This document shows positions 55,190 to 64,000 of a stretch of 64,000 bases of DNA, in pieces (position 1 is the stretch's first letter; every line of letters begins with the position of its first letter). This DNA is from Pseudomonas mangiferae (GTDB lineage Bacteria > Pseudomonadota > Gammaproteobacteria > Pseudomonadales > Pseudomonadaceae). The notes beneath the pieces were generated by a model. It saw only the letters and a program-made list of their open reading frames with translations. It had not been told where the DNA came from and did not search any database. Position numbers and translations under genes: made by a program. The stretch spans positions 241,440 through 305,439 of the forward strand of contig NZ_VJOY01000005.1 in assembly GCF_007109405.1 (NCBI RefSeq), written 5' to 3'.

Positions 55190-56200
55190 ATGGCGTTCAA
55201 CATGCACAACCGGAACCTGCTGAGCCTGATGCACCACAGCACCCGGGAATTGCGCTACCTGCTGGACCTGGCCCGCGACCTGAAACGCGCCAAGTACACC
55301 GGGACCGAGCAACCGCACCTGAACCGCAAGAACATCGCGCTGATCTTCGAGAAGACCTCGACCCGCACCCGCTGCGCCTTCGAGGTGGCCGCCTACGACC
55401 AGGGCGCCAACGTCACCTACATCGACCCGAACTCCTCGCAGATCGGCCACAAGGAGAGCATGAAGGACACCGCCCGGGTGCTCGGCCGGATGTACGACGC
55501 CATCGAGTACCGCGGCTTCAAGCAGGAGATCGTCGAGGAACTGGCGAAATTCGCCGGGGTGCCGGTGTTCAACGGCCTGACCGACGAGTACCACCCGACC
55601 CAGATGCTGGCCGACGTGCTGACCATGCGCGAGAACAGCGACAAGCCGCTGCATGACATCAGCTACGCCTACCTGGGCGATGCCCGCAACAACATGGGCA
55701 ACTCCCTGTTGCTGATCGGCGCCAAGCTGGGCATGGACGTGCGCATCGCCGCGCCCAAGGCCCTCTGGCCCCACGCCGACTTCGTCGAGGAGTGCAAACG
55801 CTTCGCCGAGGAAAGCGGCGCGCGGGTGACCCTCACCGAGGACGCCAAGGAAGCGGTCAAGGGTGTCGACTTCATCCACACCGACGTGTGGGTGTCCATG
55901 GGCGAACCGGTGGAAGCCTGGGCCGAGCGCATCCAGGAACTGCTGCCCTACCAGGTCAACGCCGACATCATGAAGGCCGCCGGCAACCCGCGGGTGAAGT
56001 TCATGCACTGCCTGCCGGCGTTCCACAACAGCGAGACCAAGGTCGGCAAGCAGATCGCCGAGAAGTACCCGAACCTGGCCAACGGCATCGAAGTGACCGA
56101 CGACGTGTTCGAGTCGCCCGCCTGCATCGCCTTCGAGCAGGCCGAGAACCGCATGCACACCATCAAGGCGGTGCTGGTCTCGACCCTCGCCGACGTCTGA
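55190..56200 (+). CDS. arcB: Catabolic ornithine carbamoyltransferase
   Basis: 336 residues. It converts citrulline and phosphate to ornithine and carbamoyl phosphate. The carbamoyl-phosphate site [13 protein letters not shown], the ornithine loop [16 protein letters not shown] and [20 protein letters not shown] are present. The ribosome site is GAGGAGAAG. Ninety bases separate it from arcA. Confidence 0.97.
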   Translation: MAFNMHNRNLLSLMHHSTRELRYLLDLARDLKRAKYTGTEQPHLNRKNIALIFEKTSTRTRCAFEVAAYDQGANVTYIDPNSSQIGHKESMKDTARVLGRMYDAIEYRGFKQEIVEELAKFAGVPVFNGLTDEYHPTQMLADVLTMRENSDKPLHDISYAYLGDARNNMGNSLLLIGAKLGMDVRIAAPKALWPHADFVEECKRFAEESGARVTLTEDAKEAVKGVDFIHTDVWVSMGEPVEAWAERIQELLPYQVNADIMKAAGNPRVKFMHCLPAFHNSETKVGKQIAEKYPNLANGIEVTDDVFESPACIAFEQAENRMHTIKAVLVSTLADV

Positions 56201-56266
56201 CAGCGGCCTGAGCGACGCCCCGCCCCGGCGGGGCCGTCGCACCCTACCCGATTCGAGGAGTTTCCC

Positions 56267-57202
56267 ATGCGTATCGTCATCGCCCTGGGCGGCAACGCCC
56301 TGCTCCGCCGCGGCGAGCCCATGACCGCGGACAACCAGCGCGAGAACGTGCGGGTCGCCGTGCAGCAGATCGCCAAGATCACCGGCGGCAACGAACTGGT
56401 GATCGCCCACGGCAACGGCCCGCAGGTCGGCCTGCTGGCCCTGCAGGGCGCCGCCTACACCAGCGTCAGCCCCTACCCGCTGGACGTGCTGGGCGCCGAG
56501 ACCGAAGGCATGATCGGCTACATGATCGAACAGGAGCTGGGCAACCTGCTGCCGTTCGAGGTGCCCTTCGCCACCCTGCTCACCCAGGTGGAAGTGGACG
56601 CCCGCGACCCCGCCTTCCAGAACCCCACCAAGCCCATCGGCCCGGTCTACAGCAAGGACGACGCCGAGCGCCTGGCCGCCGAGAAAGGCTGGAACATCGC
56701 CCCGGACGGCGACAAGTACCGGCGCGTGGTGCCCAGCCCGCGGCCGAAGCGGATCTTCGAGATCCGCCCGATCAAGTGGCTGCTGGAGCACGGCAGCGTG
56801 GTGATCTGCGCCGGCGGCGGCGGCATCCCGACCCGCTACAACGCCGACGGCAAGCTGGAAGGCGTGGAGGCGGTGATCGACAAGGACCTCTGCTCCGCCC
56901 TGCTGGCGGAACAGCTGGACGCCGACCTGCTGGTGATCGCCACCGACGTGGACGCCGCCTACGTGGACTGGGGCAAGCCGACCCAGCGGGCCATCGCCCA
57001 GGCCAGCCCGGACGAGCTGGAAGCCATGGGCTTCGCCGCAGGCTCCATGGGGCCGAAGGTCCAGGCCGCCAGCGAGTTCGCCCGCAACACCGGCCGCGCC
57101 GCGGTGATCGGCGCCCTGGCCGACATCGAGGCCATCGTCACCGGCAAGGCCGGCACCCGGGTCGACGCCGGCAACCGCGGCATCGTCTACCGCGAGGCCT
57201 GA
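56267..57202 (+). CDS. arcC: Carbamate kinase
   Basis: 311 residues. It transfers phosphate from carbamoyl phosphate to ADP, giving the ATP yield of the pathway. Amino-acid kinase motifs are [31 protein letters not shown], and [13 protein letters not shown]. It closes the arc operon and is followed by two GC-rich hairpins. Confidence 0.97.
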   Translation: MRIVIALGGNALLRRGEPMTADNQRENVRVAVQQIAKITGGNELVIAHGNGPQVGLLALQGAAYTSVSPYPLDVLGAETEGMIGYMIEQELGNLLPFEVPFATLLTQVEVDARDPAFQNPTKPIGPVYSKDDAERLAAEKGWNIAPDGDKYRRVVPSPRPKRIFEIRPIKWLLEHGSVVICAGGGGIPTRYNADGKLEGVEAVIDKDLCSALLAEQLDADLLVIATDVDAAYVDWGKPTQRAIAQASPDELEAMGFAAGSMGPKVQAASEFARNTGRAAVIGALADIEAIVTGKAGTRVDAGNRGIVYREA

Positions 57203-57208
57203 GCCGAG

Positions 57209-57231
57209 GCCGGCCGCCCCCGGCGGCCGGC
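57209..57231 (+). terminator. Hairpin at end of arcDABC
   Basis: GCCGGCCGCC, loop CCC, GGCGGCCGGC: ten-base-pair stem seven bases after arcC. A second stem GGTCCGCCG/CGGCGGACC follows at 57239-57263. Neither has a T-run. Confidence 0.6.
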
Positions 57232-57447
57232 TCGTGGAGGTCCGCCGTGCAACGCGGCGGACCCGCTCGCGCACTGACCGCACGCGCACGGCGTGACTCG
57301 ACGGTCATCTCCCACGTCAGCTAAGTCATTCGGATCGTTCGAACCGCCCAACGGATAGCGGGTTTCGACGGCCCCGTGACGCCGGCGCCCCTCGAGGCAC
57401 CCACCCGCCGCACGCCCGTCGCCGCCCTTAGCAGGAGTTGTTGAGAG

Positions 57448-59352
57448 ATGTCTCGATTGCCGGTCATTGTGGGATTCGGCGGCTATAACGCCGCCGGCCG
57501 CAGCTCGTTCCACCACGCCTTTCGCCGCACGGTGCTGGAAACCCTCGATGCCCGGGCGCGCCAGGAGACCCTGGCCGGCCTCGCGGTGATGATGAAACGG
57601 GTGACGGTGGTGGACGACCAGTACCGCGACGAGACCGGCGCGCCCCTGACCCCGGTAGACATCGAGGCGCGCTACGGCGCGGACATCCTCGCCTCGACCC
57701 TGGTCCGGCGCATCGAGAAGCGCTACCTGGACGTGGACGCCGCCCACTGGCACAAGCAGCTCTCCCTCGAGGCCGACGCCCCGCTGCACTTCACCACCCT
57801 GCGCAAGCAGTTGCCCGAGCCGCTGCCGGCCAACTGGTCGGTGGAGCCCCTGGACGGCCAGCAGGTGCGGGTGACCCTCCACGGCAGCTGCGACATCAAG
57901 GTGGACAGCTACCGGCCGCTGCCGGTGAAATCCGCCGGCCAACTGCCCAGCGGCTTCGAACCGGGCGAGCTGTACAACTCCCACTTCCACCCCCGCGGCC
58001 TGCAGCTGGCCATCGTCGCCGCCACCGATGCCCTGCGCTCGGTGGGCCTGCCCTGGGAGACCATCGTCGACAGGGTCGAGCCGGACGAGGTGGCGGTGTT
58101 CGCCGGCAGCATCATGAGCCAGCTGGACGAGAACGGCTTCGGCGGCCTGATGCAGTCGCGGCTCAAGGGCAGCCGGGTGTCCTCCAAGCAACTGGCCCTG
58201 GGCCTGAACAGCATGCCGGCGGACTTCGTCAACGCCTACGTGCTGGGCAGCGTCGGCACCACCGGCAGCGTCACCGGCGCCTGCGCCACCTTCCTCTACA
58301 ACCTGCAGAAGGCCATCGACGCCATCGCCGCCGGGCGCACCCGGGTGGCCCTGGTGGGCAACAGCGAGGCGCCCATCACCGCCGAGTGCATCGAGGGCTA
58401 CGGCGCCATGGGTGCCCTGGCCACCGAGGAGAACCTGCGGCTGATCGAAGGCCGCGACGAGGTGGACTTCCGCCGCGCCAGCCGACCCTTCGGCGAGAAC
58501 TGCGGCTTCACCCTGGCGGAGTCCAGCCAGTTCGTGGTGCTGATGGACGATGCCCTGGCCATGGAGCTGGGGGCGGACATCCATGGCGCCCTGCCGGACG
58601 TGTTCATCAACGCCGACGGCTACAAGAAATCCATTTCCGCCCCCGGCCCGGGCAACTACCTGACCATGGCCAAGGCGGTGGCCAGTGCGGTGCAGCTGGT
58701 GGGACTGGAGGGCGTGCGTGAACGCAGCTTCATCCACGCCCATGGCTCCAGCACACCGGCCAACCGGGTCACCGAATCGGAGCTGTTGGACCGGGTCGCC
58801 GAGGCCTTCGGCATCGAGGCCTGGCCGGTGACGGCGGTGAAGGCCTACCTCGGCCACACCCTGGCCACCGCCAGCGCCGACCAGGTGATCGCCGCCCTGG
58901 GCACCTTCAAGTACGGCATCCTGCCGGGGATCAAGACCATCGACCGCGTCGCCGACGACGTGCACCAGCGGCATCTGGACATCATCGCCGGCCGCGACCG
59001 CCACCTGGACGGCCGCGAGATGGACGTCTGCTTCGTCAACTCCAAGGGCTTCGGCGGCAACAACGCCAGCGGCGTGGTGCTCTCGCCGCGGCGGGTCGAG
59101 GCCATGCTGCGGCGGCGCTACGGCGAAGCGGCGTTCGAGGACTACCAGGCGCGCCGCGAGGCGACCCGCGCCGCGGCCCTGGCCTACGACGCGGAGGCCC
59201 TCAAGGGCCGCTTCGACATCCTCTACCGCTTCGGCCAGGACCTGATCGACGACAGTGCCATCCAGCTGTCGCCGGAGCGGGTGGTGGTGCCCGGCTTCAC
59301 CCGCCCGGTGACCTTCAAGCCGGACTCGCGCTACCGCGACATGCTGGACTGA
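57448..59352 (+). CDS. fabY: Beta-ketoacyl-ACP synthase FabY
   Basis: 634 residues. The gene corresponds in position and length to P. aeruginosa PA5174 (FabY), which condenses acetyl-CoA with malonyl-ACP to start fatty-acid synthesis in place of FabH. Catalytic residues are visible: Cys in TGSVTGACATFLYN near residue 275, His in IHAHGSSTPANR near 432, and His in KAYLGHTLATASADQ near 470. The N-terminal 200 residues are the family-specific extension. AGGAGTTG precedes the ATG. Confidence 0.92.
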   Translation: MSRLPVIVGFGGYNAAGRSSFHHAFRRTVLETLDARARQETLAGLAVMMKRVTVVDDQYRDETGAPLTPVDIEARYGADILASTLVRRIEKRYLDVDAAHWHKQLSLEADAPLHFTTLRKQLPEPLPANWSVEPLDGQQVRVTLHGSCDIKVDSYRPLPVKSAGQLPSGFEPGELYNSHFHPRGLQLAIVAATDALRSVGLPWETIVDRVEPDEVAVFAGSIMSQLDENGFGGLMQSRLKGSRVSSKQLALGLNSMPADFVNAYVLGSVGTTGSVTGACATFLYNLQKAIDAIAAGRTRVALVGNSEAPITAECIEGYGAMGALATEENLRLIEGRDEVDFRRASRPFGENCGFTLAESSQFVVLMDDALAMELGADIHGALPDVFINADGYKKSISAPGPGNYLTMAKAVASAVQLVGLEGVRERSFIHAHGSSTPANRVTESELLDRVAEAFGIEAWPVTAVKAYLGHTLATASADQVIAALGTFKYGILPGIKTIDRVADDVHQRHLDIIAGRDRHLDGREMDVCFVNSKGFGGNNASGVVLSPRRVEAMLRRRYGEAAFEDYQARREATRAAALAYDAEALKGRFDILYRFGQDLIDDSAIQLSPERVVVPGFTRPVTFKPDSRYRDMLD

Positions 59353-59371
59353 GCCCGCGCCGGCGCAGGCT

Positions 59372-60193
59372 TCAGTCCAGCGCGCTGGCCAGGCGGATCA
59401 GCTCGGCGCGCCAGTCGACCCCCAGGGGCAGGGCCAGGAAAGACGGGTTCAGGTAGGTCGCCCGGGCGCCATAGGCCAGGGGCGCGCCGTGGCTGTCCAG
59501 CACCTCACCACCGGCCCCTTCCAGCACGCCCTGGGCGGCAGCGGTGTCCCACTGGGAGGTGGGCGCCAGCCGGGGGTAGCAGTCCGCCTCGCCCTCGGCC
59601 AGCAGGCAGAACTTCAGCGAACTGCCGACATTGGCCAGGCGCAGCCCGCCGAAGCGGGCGTCGAGGCCAGCCAGCAGGCGCTCCTGGGCCGGGCTGCTGT
59701 GGCGACGGCTGGCGACCACGGTGAAGGCGCCGTCCGGCACCTCGCGCACGTGGATCGACCGCGGTGCGCCGTCACCCTCCACCCGCCAGGCGCCCAGGCC
59801 GGCGCCGCCGTAGTAGCAGCGCCCGTCGGCCGGAATGCCCACTACTCCGAACAGCACCCGGCCGTCCTCCACCAGGGCGACGTTGACAGTGAATTCCGCG
59901 GAGCCGGCGATGAATTCCTTGGTGCCATCCAGGGGGTCCACCAGCCACCAGCGGCGCCAGCCGGCCCGGGTGGCCAGGGGGATCTCGGCGTCTTCCTCGG
60001 ACAACACCGGCACGTCGGGGGCGAGGGCGGCGAGGCCCTCGGCCAGCACCCGGTGGGCAGCTAGGTCGGCGGCGGTCACCGGCGAGGCGTCGGCCTTCTC
60101 GGTGACCACCACGTCGGTGCGCCAGTACGGCAGGATCGCCTCGCCGGCGCGGCGCACCAGGTCGAGGACGGCAGGCAGGAGCGGATGGCTCAT
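59372..60193 (-). CDS. cysQ: 3'(2'),5'-bisphosphate nucleotidase CysQ
   Basis: 273 residues of the inositol-monophosphatase superfamily. It removes the 3' phosphate of phosphoadenosine phosphate to recycle the by-product of sulfate reduction. Metal-binding motifs are LSEEDAEIP, WLVDPLDGTKEFI and QWDTAAAQGVLEGAGG. Its start overlaps the nudE stop by four bases, giving a nudE-cysQ operon as in P. aeruginosa. Confidence 0.93.
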   Translation of the reverse strand: MSHPLLPAVLDLVRRAGEAILPYWRTDVVVTEKADASPVTAADLAAHRVLAEGLAALAPDVPVLSEEDAEIPLATRAGWRRWWLVDPLDGTKEFIAGSAEFTVNVALVEDGRVLFGVVGIPADGRCYYGGAGLGAWRVEGDGAPRSIHVREVPDGAFTVVASRRHSSPAQERLLAGLDARFGGLRLANVGSSLKFCLLAEGEADCYPRLAPTSQWDTAAAQGVLEGAGGEVLDSHGAPLAYGARATYLNPSFLALPLGVDWRAELIRLASALD

Positions 60194-60756
60194 GGGACGA
60201 AGACTCCACGCTGGGTGAGCAGGTCGCGGGCCAGGTACAGCGCCGCCAGGGCGCGGCCCTCGCTGAACCGGGGGTGCTGCGCCAGGGTCGCCAATTCCCG
60301 CAGGTTGACCCGCTCCACCCCCATGGGCTCCGGCTCGTCCCCCGGCAGGCGCTGGGGATAAAGATCCAGGGCCAGCACCACCTGGATCACCTGGCTCATG
60401 TAGCCGGGCGACAGGCTCAGCTCAGTGAGGCGCTCCAGGCGCCGCGCACCGAACCCCGCCTCTTCCTGCAGCTCGCGGTTGGCCGCCTCCAGCACGTCCT
60501 CGCCCGGCTCGATCAGGCCCTTGGGCAGGGACAGCTGGTAGTCGTCGACCCCGGCGCAGTATTCCTCCACCAGCAGCGCGTGGTCGGCATCGGCCATGGC
60601 CACGATCATCACCGCGCCGTAGCCGCTCCCCTTGCTCGCCAGCCGCTCGTAGGTCCGCTCGACCCCGTTGGCGAAACGCAGCTGCAGTTCCTCGACGCGG
60701 AACAGGCGGCTGCTGGCGACGATCTCGCGGGCGAGCACGGTGGGTTTCTGGCGCAT
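60190..60756 (-). CDS. nudE: ADP compounds hydrolase NudE
   Basis: 188 residues with the full Nudix box GLIEPGEDVLEAANRELQEEAGFG. NudE hydrolyses ADP-ribose, NADH and diadenosine polyphosphates. It starts VLAREIVASSRLFRVEELQLRFANG as in the family. It is the first gene of the nudE-cysQ operon; its promoter lies in the short region divergent from yrfG. Confidence 0.93.
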   Translation of the reverse strand: MRQKPTVLAREIVASSRLFRVEELQLRFANGVERTYERLASKGSGYGAVMIVAMADADHALLVEEYCAGVDDYQLSLPKGLIEPGEDVLEAANRELQEEAGFGARRLERLTELSLSPGYMSQVIQVVLALDLYPQRLPGDEPEPMGVERVNLRELATLAQHPRFSEGRALAALYLARDLLTQRGVFVP

Positions 60757-60859
60757 GGGAGTCTCCTGGGCGAGCGGACGGGTATCATACCCCGGCTTTT
60801 CCGATTATCCCTGTCGGGTTCGCCGCCGCGGACCCGCCCCACCGCCCAGGATGCGCCCC

Positions 60860-61516
60860 ATGCTCCCCCTCGCCTGGTCCGCGATCGACACCGTGCTGCT
60901 GGACATGGACGGCACGCTGCTCGACCTGCACTTCGACAACCATTTCTGGCTGGAGCACGTGCCCCAGCGCTACGCCGAGCACCACGGCATCAGCCGCGCC
61001 ATGGCCGACCTGGAGCTGCAGCCGCTGTTCCTGCAGCACGCCGGAACCCTGAACTGGTACTGCACCGACTTCTGGACCCGGGAGCTGGGGCTGTCGATCC
61101 GCGAGATCAAGCGCGAGGTGGCCCACCTGATCGCCCTGCGCCCGGACGCCGACACCTTCCTTGCCGCCCTGCGCCGGGCCGGCAAGCGGGTCGCGCTGAT
61201 CACCAACGCCCACCGCGACTCCCTCACCCTGAAGCTGGAGCGGGTGGAACTGGCGCCCTGGTTCGACCGCCTGATCAGCTCCCACGACTATGGCTACCCC
61301 AAGGAGGACCCGCAGTTCTGGCAGGCGCTGCAGGTGGACTTCGGCTTCGACCCGGCGCGAGCGCTGTTCATCGACGACAGCCTGCCGATCCTGCGCGCCG
61401 CCCGGCGCTTCGGCGTCGCGCACCTGATGGCGGTGCGCCGCCCGGACAGCCGCAAGCCGGACAAGGACACCGAGGAATTCGCCGCGGTGGACGACTACCG
61501 CGCCCTGCTGCCCTGA
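60860..61516 (+). CDS. yrfG: GMP/IMP nucleotidase YrfG (HAD hydrolase)
   Basis: 218 residues from ATG 60860 (AGGA eight bases upstream); an in-frame ATG at 60851 adds three residues but has no room for a ribosome site. HAD motifs are LLDMDGTLLDLHFDN, LITNAHRDSLTLKL, Lys in YPKEDPQFW and FIDDSLPIL. The family removes phosphate from GMP and IMP. Divergent from nudE, same order as P. aeruginosa. Confidence 0.88.
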   Translation: MLPLAWSAIDTVLLDMDGTLLDLHFDNHFWLEHVPQRYAEHHGISRAMADLELQPLFLQHAGTLNWYCTDFWTRELGLSIREIKREVAHLIALRPDADTFLAALRRAGKRVALITNAHRDSLTLKLERVELAPWFDRLISSHDYGYPKEDPQFWQALQVDFGFDPARALFIDDSLPILRAARRFGVAHLMAVRRPDSRKPDKDTEEFAAVDDYRALLP

Positions 61517-61532
61517 GCACCGGGAGCCGCCC

Positions 61533-62423
61533 ATGGACCTCAAGCAACTGCGCTTCCTCGTCGCCCTCGACGAGACCCGTCACTTCGGCCAGGCTGCCGC
61601 CCGCTGCCACGTGACCCAACCGACCCTGTCCATGCGCCTGCGCGGGCTGGAAGAAGAACTGGGCCTGGAGCTGGTGCGCCGTGGCCAGCGCTTCGAAGGC
61701 TTCAGCCCCGAGGGCGAGCGCATCCTCGCCTGGGCGCGCCAGGTGCTGGCGGCCCAGGATGGCCTGCAGGCGGAGGCCGCGGCCTGTCGCGGCCAGTTGG
61801 TAGGTACCCTGCGCCTGGGCACCGTGCCCCTGGCGGGCTTCGACCCCATGTGCCTGGTGCGGCTGTTCGTCGACGACCACCCGCAGCTGCGCTTCCAGCT
61901 GTCGGTGCTGAGCAGCGAACAGATCCTCGAACGCCTGGCCAGCAACGGCCTGGACCTGGGCCTGTCCTACCTGGACCGCCTCGACCGCGGTCGCTACGAG
62001 GCCCTGGAACTGGCCGAGACCCGCATGGGCCTGCTCCACGACCGCCGTCACTTCGGCTTCGACGCCTGCCCCGACTGGCCAGCCCTGGCGGCGCTGCCCT
62101 TGGGCCTGCTGAGCGGCGGCATGCACTTCCGCCAGTCCCTCGATCACGCGTTCCGTAGCCGCGGCCTGACCCTGCGGCCGCGCCTGGAGACCGACGCCGT
62201 TCAGCCGCTGCTGCAGGCGGTGGGGGCCGGCCTGTGCTGCGCCATCGTGCCCCTGGACGCCGGCCTCGCCGACCTCAACGCCGACTGGGCGTTGTGGCCC
62301 TTGGAAGGCGTTCGCACCCTGGCGCCCCTGGGACTGATCCGCCGGCTGGACGAACCGCGCCCCGCCCTGGCCGACGCCTGCTTCGCCCTCGCCCGCGAGG
62401 CCCGCGACCGCGGGGCGCTCTAG
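61533..62423 (+). CDS. LysR-family transcriptional regulator
   Basis: 296 residues. The winged helix is MDLKQLRFLVALDETRHFGQAAARCHVTQPTLSMRLRGLEEELG; the effector domain begins LRLGTVPLAGFDPMCLVRLF with SILSSEQILERLASNGLDLGLSYLD-like spacing. Effector and targets are unknown. It follows yrfG by 16 bases. Its stop codon overlaps the left arm of an 18-bp inverted repeat. Confidence 0.92.
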   Translation: MDLKQLRFLVALDETRHFGQAAARCHVTQPTLSMRLRGLEEELGLELVRRGQRFEGFSPEGERILAWARQVLAAQDGLQAEAAACRGQLVGTLRLGTVPLAGFDPMCLVRLFVDDHPQLRFQLSVLSSEQILERLASNGLDLGLSYLDRLDRGRYEALELAETRMGLLHDRRHFGFDACPDWPALAALPLGLLSGGMHFRQSLDHAFRSRGLTLRPRLETDAVQPLLQAVGAGLCCAIVPLDAGLADLNADWALWPLEGVRTLAPLGLIRRLDEPRPALADACFALAREARDRGAL

Positions 62424-62471
62424 GTTCTGTACGAAAAGTCGTCGAGCGCAGGCACTTTTCGTACAGAACCT
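62422..62471. repeat. Perfect 18-bp inverted repeat at LysR gene end
   Basis: AGGTTCTGTACGAAAAGT (62422-62439) and its exact complement (62454-62471) around a 14-base loop. It could end the LysR transcript, but there is no T-run; the sequence also resembles paired insertion-sequence ends. Confidence 0.8.
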
Positions 62472-62817
62472 GGCTGTTTCGACGTTATAGAGCGCTTGCA
62501 TGGCAATCGCCTGATGGGCGGGAGCGCAGGTCTTTCGTCGCGCGGGGGGCCTTCCAATGCCTATCGGTGACGTTGGGTGTCCAGGCATCTCTGGCATGCG
62601 TGCGTGAGCTGCACCGTTTTTTGTGAACCGGTCGTGCATTCAGAAATATGCCGGGAGCCCGCAACCGGGGGCCTGCGCAAACAGCGACCGAGTTGGCATC
62701 CCGCCATGAGATGGCAGGTTAATATCGCGCCGCACCCAGGCAGCCCGCCTCGGTGCCTGGCCGGCCGGAGGGGGTCGCGCCTGTCGTCGTATCGTTTTTT
62801 CCGCAAGGAGGCACTTC
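62472..62817. other. Region upstream of vgrG
   Basis: About 350 bases, no gene supported. The promoter of vgrG is expected here; a T-run (62794-62800) precedes the CAAGGAGG ribosome site. Confidence 0.45.
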
Positions 62818-64000
62818 GTGAATCGCGTCCTCAACGTCACCACCGCCCTGGGTCCGACCGTGCTGCGCTTCGCGGCACTGAGCGGACGGGAAGCGCTTTC
62901 GCGGCTGTTCGACTTCATGGTGACCCTGAAGAGCGAGCAGAAGGACCTGGACCCGGAATCGATGCTGGGCACGCCGGTGACGGTGGAGATCGAGCTGCAG
63001 GGCGGTGGCACGCGCCACCTCAACGGCCAGTGCATCCACTTCAGTCAGGTGGGCAAGCAGGGCCGGTACTACCTCTACGAGGCCCAGGTCAAACCCTGGC
63101 TGTGGTACGCCACGCGGCGCTCGGACTACCAGATCTTCCAGAACCTGAGCGTGCCGGACATGGTGAAGAAGGTCCTGGGTGCCTACCCGTTCCAGACCCG
63201 CTTCATGCTCAGCCGCAGCTACCGCACCTGGGAATACTGCGTGCAGTACCGGGAGACCGACGCCAACTTCGTCATGCGCATGCTGGAGAACGAGGGCATC
63301 TGGTTCTGGTTCGAGCACAGCGCGGGCGAGCACGTGATGGTGATCACCGACGACGTGGGCCTGTGCGACCCGTTCCCGGGGTACGCCACGGTGCCGTACT
63401 ACGGCCCGGACTTCACCTACCCGGACAAGGACCACCTGGACCACTGGACGGCCGGCGGGCGGGTCAAGCCGGGCAAGTACATGGCCCGGGACTACAACTT
63501 CAAGATGCCGCGGGCGGACCTGACCACGCGCCACGAGACGCCGGGCGAGCATGCCCACGGCAGCTACGATATCTTCGACTACCCGGGCGGCTACGCGACC
63601 CTGGACGAGGGCGACCCCTACGCCCGCTCGCGGATGGAGGAGCTGCATGCCGCCCACAAGCGCGGGCACGCGGCGGGTCGTGCCCGGGGCATGGCGCCGG
63701 GGCGGCTGTTCACCCTGGAGAACCATCCGGTGGGCAGCCAGAACCGCGAGTACCTGGTGGTCGCGGCGGACTACCAGTTCAACGACAACGACTACGAGTC
63801 CAATGCCGGCTCCGACAGCCACGTGCTGCGGATCAAGCTGGAGACCCATCCCTCGGACCTGCCGTTCCGGCCCGAGCGGATCACCCCCAAGCCGCAGACC
63901 ATGGGGCCGGAGACGGCGGTGGTGACCGGGCCCAAGGGCCAGGAGATCTACACCGACGAGTTCGGCCGGGTGAAGGTGTCGTTCCCGTGGAACCGCTACT
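62818..64000 (+). CDS. vgrG: Type VI secretion spike protein VgrG, 3' end outside window
   Basis: About 394 residues from GTG 62818 (AAGGAGG seven bases upstream). It has the gp27-like start LRFAALSGREALSRLFDFMVTLKSEQKDLDPESMLGTPVTVEI, then YLYEAQVKPWLWYATRRSDYQIFQNLSVPDMVKKVL, FVMRMLENEGIWFWFEH and the Rhs/VgrG hinge GPKGQEIYTDEFGRVKVSFPWNR at the edge. VgrG trimers tip the T6SS tube. Effector or adaptor genes usually follow, but lie outside the window. Confidence 0.95.
   Translation, partial: MNRVLNVTTALGPTVLRFAALSGREALSRLFDFMVTLKSEQKDLDPESMLGTPVTVEIELQGGGTRHLNGQCIHFSQVGKQGRYYLYEAQVKPWLWYATRRSDYQIFQNLSVPDMVKKVLGAYPFQTRFMLSRSYRTWEYCVQYRETDANFVMRMLENEGIWFWFEHSAGEHVMVITDDVGLCDPFPGYATVPYYGPDFTYPDKDHLDHWTAGGRVKPGKYMARDYNFKMPRADLTTRHETPGEHAHGSYDIFDYPGGYATLDEGDPYARSRMEELHAAHKRGHAAGRARGMAPGRLFTLENHPVGSQNREYLVVAADYQFNDNDYESNAGSDSHVLRIKLETHPSDLPFRPERITPKPQTMGPETAVVTGPKGQEIYTDEFGRVKVSFPWNRY

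Noticed and set aside
55094..59004. Long minus-strand open frames opposite arcBC and fabY
   Set aside because: They are His/Gly/Val-rich antisense shadows with no motifs, while the plus strand encodes recognised enzymes.
61368..63849. Minus-strand frames opposite the LysR and vgrG genes
   Set aside because: No domains, composition typical of antisense reading; both plus-strand genes are certain.

Overview
The window is GC-rich bacterial DNA that reads as a Pseudomonas chromosome. Core gene order follows the P. aeruginosa neighbourhood around PA5152-PA5177: a polar amino-acid ABC transporter, a tRNA-Thr, the dTDP-rhamnose genes, dctBD, the anaerobically induced arcDABC operon, fabY, cysQ, nudE and yrfG. 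It is probably not P. aeruginosa itself, because the rml order is B-A-C-D and dctBD is not followed by dctPQM. The left edge cuts a hybrid sensor kinase and the right edge cuts a type VI secretion vgrG.

Layout. 1-5.5 kb: two divergent hybrid histidine kinases. 5.7-8.75 kb: four-gene amino-acid ABC transporter. 8.9-10.1 kb: methyltransferase. 10.3 kb: tRNA-Thr(TGT), occupied by a small decayed integrative element (10.35-15.3 kb) with a frameshifted P4-type integrase, a PIN-like nuclease gene, a possible HEPN-type gene and a duplicated tRNA 3' end as attR. 15.4-19.7 kb: cargo (ankyrin-like membrane protein pair, AraC regulator, cupin, decayed diguanylate cyclase). 20.15-43.7 kb: a P2-type contractile-tail cluster. 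43.8 kb: tRNA-Thr(CGT), then small accessory genes. 45.3-64 kb: core genes rmlBACD, dctBD, arcDABC, fabY, cysQ-nudE, yrfG, a LysR regulator, and the start of vgrG.

The main discovery candidate is the tail cluster. It keeps P2 order (L, X, lysis genes, R, V-W-J-I, fibre region, FI-FII, E/E', T, U, D, ogr) but has no terminase, portal, scaffold, major capsid or replication genes and no integrase of its own; only gpL remains of the head block. It looks like a tailocin (phage-tail bacteriocin) or a headless P2 prophage on the way to one. A zinc-finger protein with the exact Ogr/Delta cysteine spacing (C-x2-C-x22-C-x4-C) lies at its end, and three copies of a dyad TTGTA-N11-TACAA stand upstream of the L, V and FI operons, so the P2-style late switch seems retained. 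A CI/Cro-like repressor gene with repeated CACGAA half-sites lies next to it. Further features are a P2-type T_TTT_TTG frameshift signal joining E to E', an unusual fibre region (1069-residue DUF4815-like protein plus a separate glycine-rich, AT-rich tip protein), and a two-gene cargo (Rrf2 regulator and CPYC flavoprotein with a perfect 19-bp operator-like palindrome) wedged between fibre and sheath genes.

All calls rest on reading the sequence and on recalled family features; no database search was run.
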